NCBI GenBank assembly: GCA_022605955.1
Contig: JAKCOZ010000012.1
Location: 28,543,956-28,607,955 of the forward strand
Length of the DNA stretch: 64,000 nt
Origin: Rallus limicola
Lineage: Eukaryota > Chordata > Aves > Gruiformes > Rallidae
Reading direction: 5' to 3'
Part shown: positions 8,772-19,899 of the stretch, piece by piece
Layout: each line of letters begins with the position of its first letter
Numbering within the stretch: the stretch's first letter is position 1
The notes under the pieces: generated by a model
Told to the model about the DNA's origin: nothing
Database searches by the model: none
Seen by the model: only the letters and a program-made list of their open reading frames with translations
Made by a program: the position numbers and the translations under genes

Positions 8772-11645
8772 ATGCTGCTGGTGCTGTCGGAGGAGCAGAA
8801 GGCTCACCTGGGTTGGCTGCCGCGGCTGGGCGGCGCAGGTCAGGCTGGGCTCGGCCTGCTGCGGGGGCAATCCCGTCTGGTTTGGGGAGCGCCGGGCCGG
8901 GGTGGCGGCGCGCTGGGCTGGGCCGGGCCGGGCCGGGCCGGGGTGGCGGCGCGCTGGGCTGGGCTGGGCTGGGCTGGGCCGGGCCGGGGCGGCGGCGGCG
9001 GCGGCGCGCTGGGAGGGCGCGTCCGCTCGGGGCCTGTAACGGAGTCGCCTCCTCTCGTTTCAGCCGCCGGCGAGCTGGGGCGCCTGGCCTTGGAGCTGCT
9101 GCTACGGCGGGTCGCGGCGCCGCGGGCCTGCGAGGCAGCCGCCAGTAAGAGCACGGGGCGGGGCGGCGGGAGGCGGGGCGGTGGCCTCGGAAGCGGCGCG
9201 GAGCGGCCGGGAGCCGGGTCCACCTCGGGGCTGGGGCTGCGGGCTGGCGGGGGTGGCCGGGCCGCCGGCGGGGGTCGGGTCGGGCTGGAGGGACTGCTGA
9301 GCTCCGGGCGTGCGGCGCCCCGGCCTGCTGCGGGGCTGGCTGGGTGCTCGCCGGGCGCTCGCCGTTCTCGGGCATTTTCCTCCCCGGGCCATTTCGCACG
9401 GTACCTGCGGACCCGTGTGCAGCTCGTGGGGAAGTGACTGAGCAGCACTCTGTGCTTTCTTCAAAGGGAAACTTAATGTTGGCGTTGACGCCATCCAGCA
9501 TGGGGTGGAAGGACTGACATACCTCCTGACTGAGAGCTCCAAGCTCATGGTAAGGATGCCTTTGTGTTAGGGACTCGTGGGTACACAGGAGGGATGTCTT
9601 CTGAGCACTTCTGGCTCTGAAAATGCTGATGAGATCAACATTCTGATGGCATGCATTCTTTTAACGTAAAAACACATCTTGCACTGTTCTCTAGCTGAAG
9701 CAGCGTGCCTGTGTGGTTGGCTCGCTTGTGTGTTCCATACCCATAGCTGGAACTTGACATTTTAATAGTGTACAGCAAGAACGCATAGTAATTCAGGCTT
9801 CTGGATTAAGCTCTGTCTAAATAACAAAATTGGAGTGAAGATGCTTTTGTTGTTGTTCAGCTCCTGTGCAGGCTTTGTGCTGTTCTTGCCTCTGTTAAGC
9901 ATTCCTTGTGTTGATGTTAGACTTGTAGGGCCTTTTCAGCTCCTAACATCAGAAGCTTCTTGGGTGGGTATTAACAGGTTTCCTTTAGAAAGACTCTCCT
10001 GTATCAACAGAAAAGTATTTGAGCAGTGGAGACACAGAGAAGGGTTACATAGATGAGTAATTCCAAATTAAACTTGAGCAGATGTTCTGAAGAGCAGGGA
10101 AGGAAAGGGTTGAAACGTTGCTGAATCTGCCCTCGAAGTAAGGTGACCTGCAGATAAGCTATGGCATGTGACAGTGGAATAGAGTTGTCCTCAGAATCTG
10201 TTTGTGGTATGAATGCACTGAGAAGGTGTGATGCTTCTGTTGAACAAAACTGCTCTCTCAGTGCTGAACTGAGCTGCTCCAGTTCAGCTCCAGTGTTGAC
10301 ACAGGAACTGGCTTCCTGGGGCCAGCGTTACTGTGCCAGGAGCCTGATGCTATACCTGTGGCTCATCTGCGTGTGTAGACATTCAGCTCATTTAAGAGTA
10401 TTTGTCACTTGCACGTCAATGTTACACTATCGTGCTGTTGGTAAATGGAACATACTTCCCCATGACAAAGCTCATGTGTTTGGGGTTGTTCTGTGTTTTG
10501 TTTTGGTTGAAATGTGAAGATGCTGCTTTAAGAGACTGGTCTGAAACTGTTCCTGAAGCTCATCCAAGCCAGCAATAATACGTGGACAGGTGTTAGCAGC
10601 TTAAACCATGGACGGTTTGCTTTGGTTTGGTTTCTCCTAGCTGTAGAATTGTCCTCACAAGTTCCCACAAGGAAGCAACTGTGTCATACCATATGTGTAA
10701 CGCTTGCTTACAGCTCTCTTTGTTTCTTAAGAAATGATGATCATTCACAGCCCAATATCAAGGCCTGGGTTGTCATTTCTAGATTTCTGAGACAGACTTC
10801 CAAGACTCCATTCAAGTTCTGGGATTCTCAGATGACCTGAACAAGTTACTGCTCCAACTGTACCTCGAGAACAGGAAAGAGATCAGAAGCATTCTTGGAG
10901 AGCTGGCACCAAAGCTTCCCAGCTACCACAATCTTGAATGGAGACTGGATGTGCAGGTGACTTTGTGACATCCTCAGTGTCTGTATTGTACTTTATGGGG
11001 TTTTTAACATTGTAGGAACTACTAAAAATGAGTTTCTGTTACTCCAGAGTAATTGAAGCAGCAGTTTTTCATGTACTTGATGTAATTTTGTTATTGCACT
11101 GAAGACAGCTTGTTATGAGATGAGCAGGATGGGTAACAATGCAGAGTGCTGCTGCTTGATGAAAATACAACTTGTAGCTCCATTGACATTTAAAAAGTGT
11201 TAGTGTATACTAAATCTATTGGGTCTTAAATTATCACCTGATTTTCAGAAATATTATGGAAGCATTAACTAAAGCAGATTAGTATCACCTAATGGTAAAG
11301 CTGAATTACAGCCTGTGTGTATCCCAGCTGTGGATGAGAAGGGTTTTTATGCAGGTTCTGCACACCTGCTGTCTGTTGTAAATATGCAGGTTGATAGATG
11401 CCATCTTTGTTTCCTTGTTCCCACTTCTTCTGAACTCCCTCTTGCAGCTTGCAAGCAGAAGTCTGAGACAACAGATTAAGCCTGCTGTGACTATAAAGCT
11501 GCATCTTCACCAGGATGACTACCAAACTGCCCAGGTGTTGCAAACCGATCCTTCCACCCTCCTCCACCTCATTCAGCAACTGGAGCAAGCGCTGGGGGAG
11601 ATGAAAACCAACCACTGCAGGAGGATAGTGCGCAACATGAAATAG
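8772..11645 (+). CDS. COMMD2: COMMD2, COMM domain-containing protein 2 (complete, five exons)
   Basis: COMMD2 is a subunit of the COMMD ring in the Commander (CCC plus Retriever) complex, which recycles membrane proteins from endosomes; COMMD proteins also modulate NF-kB signalling. Coding exons are 8772-8838, 9064-9144, 9467-9549, 10783-10956 and 11448-11645. All junctions are GT-AG and the phases join into one 200-residue frame; mammalian COMMD2 has 199. The start MLLVLSEEQKAHLG matches the family. Exon 3 encodes KLNV and HGVEGLTYLLTESSKLM; exon 4 ends in NLEWRLDVQ. The C-terminal COMM domain runs from about residue 125 to 200, with Trp130, the segment beginning LASRSLRQQIKPAVTIKL and the end TNHCRR. 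The N-terminal helical domain covers about residues 1-120. The start sits in a CpG island. Introns are 225, 322, 1233 and 491 bases, so the gene is compact. Confidence 0.97.
8893..9013. repeat. GC-rich minisatellite in COMMD2 intron 1
   Basis: Imperfect copies of a roughly 45-50 base unit built from GGGCC, GGGCT and GGCGGCGCGCTGGGCTGGGC. The segment 'ggggtggcggcgcgctgggc' occurs twice and a third copy is changed to a (GGC)n run. The many GGG tracts on the plus strand make G-quadruplex formation likely. It fills about half of the 225-base first intron. Confidence 0.85.
9550..10782 (+). other. COMMD2 intron 3, nothing else recognised
   Basis: An ordinary intron between the donor ATG|GTAAGG and the acceptor TTTCTAG|ATT. 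No repeat family or nested gene was recognised. Reading frames at 9835-10056 and 10161-10517 lack similarity and supporting signals. Confidence 0.8.
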
Positions 11646-11721
11646 CACTGACTGGTGGCTGTTGTGCTGAGTGGTTTGTGAAACAATGAAATGCAGGGCT
11701 CACAAACACATTTTGAGGGAA

Positions 11722-11727
11722 AATAAA
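11722..11727 (+). terminator. Proximal poly(A) signal of COMMD2
   Basis: AATAAA 77 bases after the COMMD2 stop codon, followed by T- and GT-rich sequence. It would give a very short 3' untranslated region. It is a canonical hexamer, but use is inferred. Confidence 0.6.
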
Positions 11728-12043
11728 TGTCTGGATCAGATAAAATGTTTTCCTGTGCTGGTATCCTGAGCCAGCAGTTCTGGGCTGGGTGTCCTCTGGT
11801 GCTGACTCTGCATCCCTCCCTGATCGAGATAGCTGGCTGGTTCTGCTCTACTTGCAAATGTACAAGTTCAGCACATGGTGCTGACGATTCCTTTAGCTCT
11901 AAATTAGTATCATTCTACTTCAAGAGTTAGCTCTACCTGCAGTAGATCTGTCTCAGTATTATGTGAACCTGTGCATTTATTTGTACATTTATCAAGATTT
12001 TTTCCCTTGTTTTTGTTTCTGATTTTAAACTTTTTTTTTTTTA

Positions 12044-12049
12044 AATAAA
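12044..12049 (+). terminator. Distal poly(A) signal of COMMD2
   Basis: AATAAA after a T-rich tract, about 400 bases downstream of the stop codon, followed by a G/T-rich stretch (cctggtgggatggtcctggg) that resembles a downstream cleavage element. It is a good candidate for the main or an alternative 3' end. Confidence 0.55.
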
Positions 12050-15000
12050 AGGCCTGTCCTGGTGGGATGGTCCTGGGTCCTGTACTGGAATGTTTCCACA
12101 GTCTAGATGCTGGTATGTGTGAGTACATGTGGGATGACTGCCTTGTACCTCCTGAGGATTTGGTGGCTGAGGCTGGGTGTTGCACTAGTTCTCTGGTGGT
12201 GTAACTCTGCAGGTGTAACTGAGCCCCTGCTTAACCCGGCTCACTGTAACTCGTGCCTCCTGTGGGTAGCAGGTACCACAGAAAACCCGGTGCCCTGATC
12301 ACAAGTCACTGATTATACGTCAAGGTGATCTCAGAAATCACAACAGAAAAAACACAGGCTGGGGGCAGATGAAGCATAGTGCCAACTTCTGCTAAATCTG
12401 AGGGTTGGGTTGAGTTGTTCTCCTGTTTGGATAGTGTACTTATGAAGGGAAATGAGTAGTGCTGTGGCAGGGATTATGCTTTTCCATTTTTAAGAAAAGT
12501 TTTCAACAGGTTGTGTCAGAAGCTACTTCTCAGTTGTATTCCAGTGCAAGACTCTGGAGCTTTTGTGACTATGGTGAAATAACTTTACTCATCAGTGTTG
12601 TGCTGTTGCTAGTGAGGGTGCATCATGAAGCCCTGAGAGAATATGGGAGAGGCCAGACAGGTAAGAGAAACCCATAACATAGAAATTCTGTGTGTTTACA
12701 CCGTACATTTCTGTATCCCTTGTATTCCCACGTTCACAAATACATTATTTTCTTGCTGGTTTGAGGTTTTTCTACCTTTGAGAGACATTATTTCATGTAA
12801 CCTGATGGCAGAGCTGCTGTAATCAGCAGTGATTGCTGCTGCTCCAAGTCTGTTCTGGCCATGTGCTTCATTTACTGTCCACACATGGTGATTATTTTTT
12901 TCCCCTTCACATACAGTATGTGGCAGTTAAACGTGATGAAACAGCTTGACACTTCTGATGAGTGGTTTTCTATGCAGCTGGCCTGGTCTTCAGGGGAAAC
13001 ACAGGAGCAGCCTCTCCACAGCCTGGTGGGGCTTTTCCATCTCTTGCCATAGCCTAGAACTTGTGTCAGCAAGGTACAGGTTTTAAATACAAGCCTTGAA
13101 CATTCTCATGTCTCGTCTTACTGCTGCCCTCTGAATCCCAACACAACTTTTTGTCTCTTTTTAAAAAGAAGCCAGCTGCTGTACAGCTCACTGGCATCAC
13201 GTCAGTGCTGGCAGTTTGTGTCCCATATCCTGCAGCATGTGCTAGTGGAGCAGGGGAGGGTTTCCCTCTGTCATCACAAGTAGAACAGAGCTTGCAGGGG
13301 GTGTTGTGAGTACAGAATGCCAGTTGACAGCCTGTGTGTTTCCTTTTTGAAGGTTATTTCAATAGTATACAAATAGAAACAGCAACATGGAATGGTCTTG
13401 TTTCCTCTAACAAAGAGTGACCCAAATAGAGGATGGAGAAGGTCAAACTTCCAAGCTGAATGAAATGGAGAGAAATTGACAACCTGTCAGTGGTCCATGA
13501 ACAAACTTGAGCAGAAAAGTAAGGAGGGATGTCCTTTGTACCATGCATGTTGCTTTTGAATTGCAGCTTTCAGTTTGCTCTGGGGGGAGAAGTACTGAGC
13601 CTGGAAGAGCAGTTTCTCCAGAGCTAATGATTTTAGCTTAATTAGAAAGGTGGATTTGCCTTTATGTGAGGTTGGCAGGGGCCTTTCTACAGCTCTGCAA
13701 ACTGCCCTTTCCCTCTTTGCAGCAGTGTGAAGGGCCCTGGAGCCGCAGACAGAGCAGAACTGTGTCTGGGATGTGGTGATGAGTTGAGTGCACAGCAGTG
13801 ACCCTGCTGCTGTTGGAGCTGTCCTTCTGGTTTGAGTTACGGTGTTGGAACTGCAGTGTTTCTGCAGCTGCTGTGTCATAGGGCAGTGGAGAAGCACTGT
13901 AGGTGTGGTACAGTAAGCATTCACTCCTGGCTGTGACTGTTCAGTGCAAATGCTATCCACAGCTGAAGCTGACATAAATACTGACTCTGCTTTAATGCAA
14001 CTTGTTTCCTCCCATGAATTTGCAACTGCTCTATGGAGACACTTGAACAGGACACTGAGTGTACAAACATCCACAAGTTTTCTATTAAAAAAAAAAAAGC
14101 AACACTGCTACTTGGGCCCATTTTATTTTTAACTGGCTGCTTAGAATTTGCTCTGGTATCCAGGTACCAAAAGTGATGCTCAGTTTGAGGCCATTTGTCT
14201 GCTGTCCTGGTTTTTCAAGTCTGGGAGAACTCATTGAGTTTCTAACAGAAAAAAGTGGCTTTCCACTTGCCTCTTAAACTTTTCCCTCCCAAAGTAGCTA
14301 ATCCCTTTCAATTTGTGGGCAGTGCAGCATTTTAATCTTGAAGCAATTAGCAAACATAGTTAAGGTCTGAGTAATCCGTGAGGAAGTGGAGTGTGTTGCC
14401 ATTTCATCTTTAGAGCACGGATGTAGCCTGGTGCCCACAGTAACTCCTGCATGGTGTTCTCAGGGCATGGGTAGGTGGGTGGTGCAGAGCTGCCCCTCCT
14501 GTGCTGCAGAGTCACCTGGGCTCCTGCAGAAGTGACCTGTGCAGGGTCCTGCACTGTCTGCAGACCCCTAAACTCAGGTGAGCTCTGTGCCAGCGAGGGG
14601 TTCCCAGTGCACAAGTCAGCCAAACATCCAACTAGTTTATGCCTAAATTAGATTATTTTCCTAAAAGCAGAGCCAGGCTGAGCCCTCAGCTGCGTGCTGC
14701 TCAGCAGGGCTGTGTTGAGATTCATTCTCCCTGGCCAAGCAGCAGAGGGCAGAAGGTTTGTTTTCCCATTAGCGACACAATGGCTTTGTGTTTGTCTTCT
14801 GTGAAGAGTCCTTGCAGTCCCCAGACCTGGAATGTGTTTCACCTCATGCTTTCCAAGTGGGTGCTCAGTGTCAAAACAGTAAAACTCCTAGTTCTCAAAC
14901 ACAGTGAAACATTGTCTCTTCAATTTGGTAATGTGCTAAGCCATTTGGCAAAATTCTAAAACTGATGTAATTTGGTGCATAGAATGTTGATATTCCTTTA

Positions 15001-18000
15001 AGCAGCAGTGCCTTTTCCTCTGCTTTTTAAAACCCCATTGCATGAACTCTGTGCAATCCATGCCCAACCTGTAAAATCTATTAAGTTTCTGATCCGAGTT
15101 TTCATCAGTCCCTCACCTCTGAAGTGCATTTAGACTCTCCTACAACTTGATTGCCTTGCACTTTCGCTTGTCCCTGCCACTCTTGCAAGCTCTTACTGTC
15201 ATACTTTTTAACCTTTTACTTTTTAACTCCTTTCTAGTTAATTGAATGTTCTTTGAATTACTTGAGGAAAACTGTTTCCATTTAAACAGCTCCAGTGTTA
15301 GTTTTAGGCATAGCTATGTAAGCAAAATCAGCATCTGAATTTTGGATTAGGCCTGGAGTTCTCATTTAACAGAAACAAACTAAATTCTGTCTGGACTTTA
15401 TGTTTTGAACCTAAAGTGCTGTTTGAGATATGTCCATGTATAGACTCAAAGGTATGAACAGTGATTTTCAGTTAGTTTTTGTGAGTGCCTGTTTCCTATG
15501 CTGACTCTGTGATATTAATACATACCGTGTAGGAAAGGAAGTCCAAGATTAGGAATAACCTGGGAAAGTCCCAAGAGTAAAGCTCTGCTGTTGGTTACTT
15601 ACCTGGAACAAGGGAAGGAAGTCTCCTGTCACTGGACACTTGCCTTTGTGGTCAGGGTCAGGTACATTACAGCACAATCCTTTTTTTTTTTTTAAATACT
15701 TTTGCTGGTTTCATTTTCAAGGTAAGTATAAATTCTGGCAGTTTGCTGCAGTTGTCTCTTTAAACCTGAAATGTCACTCACCCAGTTAGTTATTTGTATC
15801 AATCGAAACAGGGCTCTGGGCTTTGATGCCTTTGAGATGTGGCAGGTTTTAAACTGTGATGGTCGTTCCACTGAGGGTGGAGTGGTGAGCAGGCTGCTGC
15901 TGTGTGCACCAAAGTGTGGGTTTTTTCTGTGCCCCTGTCATAGAGTTTTAGAACACGTTTTAGGAATCACCGTGACCATCAGCTCTATGAGTTGCTTATT
16001 CTGGGCTCTTTATGACAACTTACTCTAGATATAAGGACAGGCAATCCTCCAGTTCATCTCTCAAATCCATTAGGTTTGTAGGAGGAAAACCACTCCAAGT
16101 AACAGCATCCTGGTTGTCCTGAAATGCAGGTGATTCTGTAGAAAACCCTCTCCATGTATGTGCAGTTTTCATGGACAGAAAACTCTGTCTTTCAGTAAGT
16201 TGAATTATCTCTGCTAGGGGAAGCACCTTTCATGCTGGTATGGATCTCAGTACCATACTGCTAAAGTTTGCACAGCTATTCCAGAATGTTCTTTCCTCCA
16301 TAGCTGCTCCTGCGTATTTTGGTCTTGTTAGTGAGGTGATTTTTCTGGTATTGTCAGCAGCGTTCATGCAGGGAGCCAGACTGGTGGAACTAGTCCAGAA
16401 CAGCTCCAGCCAGTAACAGCATATTGTGTTAAGGTTGTTTTTTTGGTTTTTTTTTTTTTTTCTTTTTTGCAATTCTGGACTCTTACTCTGAAGCACCAGA
16501 GCAGATCAGGTCCCAGTTTAACTTTACAGGACTATTTTAGGACTTACTTATCCCACAGAACTTGGACAGGTATTTTCCAAATCTCTCCCAAGTAACTAGA
16601 AGGGCTGGAGGCTGTTGCCAGCCTTGTCCAAGTAAATTTGTTTCCTAATTAATTTACCTGCACAGTGAGCTGCATTAGCAAAGTCACCTCTATCAACAGT
16701 TTCTAGCTGAGCCAGGCTGCCCACGGTGTGCCCGTGTGCTCTGCTCCACAGCCTCCCTGGGAAGGGGCATGCCGACCCCAGCAAAGCTGTTCCACAGGCA
16801 GCTGTGGTGTGGTGACTTCTGAGGTGAGTTCAGCTGTTGCAGAGCAGACACCACAGCTCTGCCCAAACCGCTGCTGCCGACTCTGAAGTGTCAGCTGACT
16901 CTGTGGATGTGGGTGAGTGTTTGCATGTCCTGTCCTGTGGTGTTGCTGTGAGGGGAACAACCTCTGAGCCACAAACACTGCTTCAAGTTCCTGGTCAGCA
17001 CAGCTGCTTCTGATATCAGTGTCAGAGCAGGCATCTGCTGTGGATGTTCACATCGCTTTCTTGCCAGTAAAATTGCATCAACTTAAAAAACAACATGAAC
17101 TGAGCTGACAGAAGTTCTTTCTTTTTAAAATGTATTTATTTATTCTCCTTTGCTAGCAGACTGTGTCCCCATTAGAGGCACTGCTGGCTTGGAGATGCTG
17201 GCTGAGGAGGTAAGCTGACACAGCTGCTCTGGTGAGACTTTGTAAGACACACCAGGTCTCTGCATTAAATGAACCACATCACGGCAGCCTCTGTGGGACA
17301 TGCTTCACATGTGTTCTGAGGTGTCAGACAAGCCCCAAAGCTGAGAGCTACCTGAGAAACAAAGAGCTGTGAAATGCACACAGGTGAAACCCAGATTCTG
17401 AAGCATTGACCCCTCTGTTAAAAAAAACACTTGCTGAAGCATACCTTTCCAGAAGTCCTGTGAAAATGAGATGAAGATAGAACTACTAGTGAGAGCAGAA
17501 TACACAAAAATACCTATCAAACAGTAATCAACTACCCCAAGTGCAAATAAAAATTAATTTTCATGACAAACTGTTTCTTAAAGTGTAAATGTGTGTGATG
17601 CACACGTATACTTTTGTATAGTGAAACTTCATGCAACATGTTTACTTCCATTTTATTATCTGTTCTCCAGTGTCCATTATGGAGGAATAGAAACTTTTTA
17701 TACATGGCTCTTCTTCAGTGAAGTACATGAAAGCAAACAGCCACATAAAAAAACTAACAAGCACATAAAGTCTCTTTGCATAGTGCATGCCCAAACAGCA
17801 GGCAGGAACTGTGCATGCTCTTCCTGGTCTGCACTGTGTGATTGTTACTCAGTTACCCAGAAAGCATATTTTTCCTCAGAATCCTGGATATTCTGTTTTA
17901 CAATAAACATCACACGTGTACCTTCACCTATGTAGGCTTTCTCAGAAAAAACATTATTGTGGGAATACAAGGCAGTCATGGATCTAGATTAAACATTACA

Positions 18001-19899
18001 ACATATGGTATGGTTTCTTTATACCTTTAGATGCTCATTGTTGAAGGGTACATTTGAGAGTGCACTTTCTGGTCTGGTTCTTCAGCTTTCCACTGAAGTA
18101 TGGGCTGAATCTGCTGCTTGAAAATGTATGACAATCAGGGTATACTCAAAGCACTGTACTTTTATAACTGTTTCAGCTGAACAAACAAAGACTAACTATA
18201 CTGTTCCAAAGCGTTTGAACAGCACATGAAATTGAGATAAAATAATGTTCCTGTCATCTTTTTTATAATGTATGATATGGTAATCAGAAGAAAAGCAATG
18301 GTAAGGAGGTTTTCTACATCACATTTGTGTTTTGGTTCCTGGATCACTTAATCTGGCCCTATTGTGATGGAAGTGTCATTGTCCGTGGATTCGAACATAC
18401 TGAGTAATTTTCTATAAAAGCTGGTGGTCATATCCTTTTTTTTTGTGTGTTCAGAGAAGGAAGTTACCATTTAATAAACGAAGAATAACAATACCATGAG
18501 AATTTATTCATGGGAGTTTTAATCATTTTCTGATTAGCAGAGAAAGATGCTTTAGTCTACACCAAGTGATGCAATAGCAGCTAATTATAGTATTGAAAGT
18601 GCAGCTGAAAAACTAATGTTGCTGAAGATGGTTCTAGCTGTAAAAAATACTGCTTAAGCTTAGAAAAGATGTGCAAATACTTACTCATCAGATGCCACAC
18701 TGTCTTATGGAAGTGGTCTAATTAATGTAGATGAGATGGCACCAAGAATGAGGTGATCAGAGCCTTGCCTGAAATAGTCATGTCATCTGGAAAGGAATGT
18801 AATAGGGAGATGGGTGTGTCTTTACTCAAGGATAGAGAGGCCTGAAGGAATCAAAAAAGCCCTTGTAAAAGGCTGCATGAAAGATCACTCATGTTCAGAT
18901 CATTATCTGTACGATACCCACACGCACATATACAGTCATCTAGTAGCTAAAGGTTTAAAAAAACCCCAAACCCTAAATTGCAGCGCAGAATTGCATGTAA
19001 TTTCTGTGTAACCCTGGAGCAGGTGCTGCAATAGTGTGGCTGTCTGAGCTGGTAAAATGCTAGCAAGGGACCCAGTAAGGAAACAGGAGAAGAATGGTAC
19101 AAAAGATAGCACAGAAATTTCTTAGGGAAGGGAAGCATGAACAAGTCTCAGGAGGACTGGGTTTCCTGACCAGAAATACAGCAGATGGTGGTGGGGTGGG
19201 AACTCAACCCCCAAAAAAAACAAAAGAGGAGAGCTGCCTAGCCAATGGAAACATGAACAGGAAATGTAAGGAAAAATAAATGTCAGGGAGTATTTCTCGA
19301 AGCAAGGAAGTCAGGAAACACACATGCAAGGTCTGCTCCATAGAGCCAGCCGATCCTAATCCAGAGTTCCTGTACAGGCATAAACAGAGAATCTCAAAGC
19401 TGTTACCAATGTTAAATGTAACACTGACCTGGGACAAAGATTGTTCCAGTCAGGTCTGAGTTCCAAGCTGGAGAAACCAAGTTCAGGGTTGCTCATGCCG
19501 CTTTCAAGCAGTTCGCTCTTTCATGTAAGAAACAGGTAAATTCTAGTGGTTTACCTGAGGTTTTTCTAACATAGATCCAAATTACTGAGGTGGATGTGTT
19601 CTTACCTGTCAGCATAGCCTGGGCTCTGTCCAAAAGGTAGAATCAAAATCAAGACAGGCATTATAACCCCCACGCCGTGTGCTGGTGTAGCCAGCGTGTG
19701 GTACCTATGCGTGTGTGGTCATAAAGCACCGGGGGCTTGTGTGGTGCCCTTGCAAGCCCAGCCCCGCAGCTGCACAGGGCATAGCTGACTCTATAGATGC
19801 GGCCGCTGAACTGACGCCCGTTCTGGGCCACACCAAGTACACAAAAAAGTGTGTGTGTATAATATCAAAGACCAGATTAAAAAGAAGGCCCGTGTTACA
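12050..19899. other. Intergenic between COMMD2 and WWTR1, no recognisable gene
   Basis: About 7.8 kb without a coding exon, RNA gene or clear transposon that I can support. The longest frame (13487-14074, minus) has low-complexity composition and no family resemblance. T tracts occur near 15681 and 16438. The region may contain 5' exons or enhancers of WWTR1, but nothing in the sequence proves it. Confidence 0.6.
16438..16466. repeat. Poly(T) tract
   Basis: A T run with two GG and one C interruption. It could be the A-tail of an old minus-strand retrotransposed copy, but no element body is recognisable beside it. Confidence 0.7.

Larger units (their letters stand above)
8440..9440 (+). promoter_or_regulatory. 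CpG-island promoter of COMMD2
   Basis: This is a dense CpG and GC-box region that spans the COMMD2 start codon (8772), exon 1, intron 1, exon 2 and most of intron 2. There is no obvious TATA box at a sensible distance, which is usual for such promoters. A full CRE palindrome lies at 8550-8557. The transcription start is not determinable from sequence; a position between about 8560 and 8760 is likely because the CRE and GC boxes lie just upstream. Confidence 0.75.

Noticed and set aside
8707..9501. 264-codon open frame antisense to COMMD2 exons 1-3
   Set aside because: GC-rich artefact overlapping the proven COMMD2 exons and the minisatellite; repetitive Pro/Ala/Arg composition.
13487..14074. 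195-codon minus-strand frame between COMMD2 and WWTR1
   Set aside because: No domain or splice context; a frame of this size is roughly expected once by chance in 64 kb read six ways.
15940..16000. Possible CR1 end ('catagagttttagaacac')
   Set aside because: Only a few bases resemble the CR1 3' repeat and nothing follows in the expected order.
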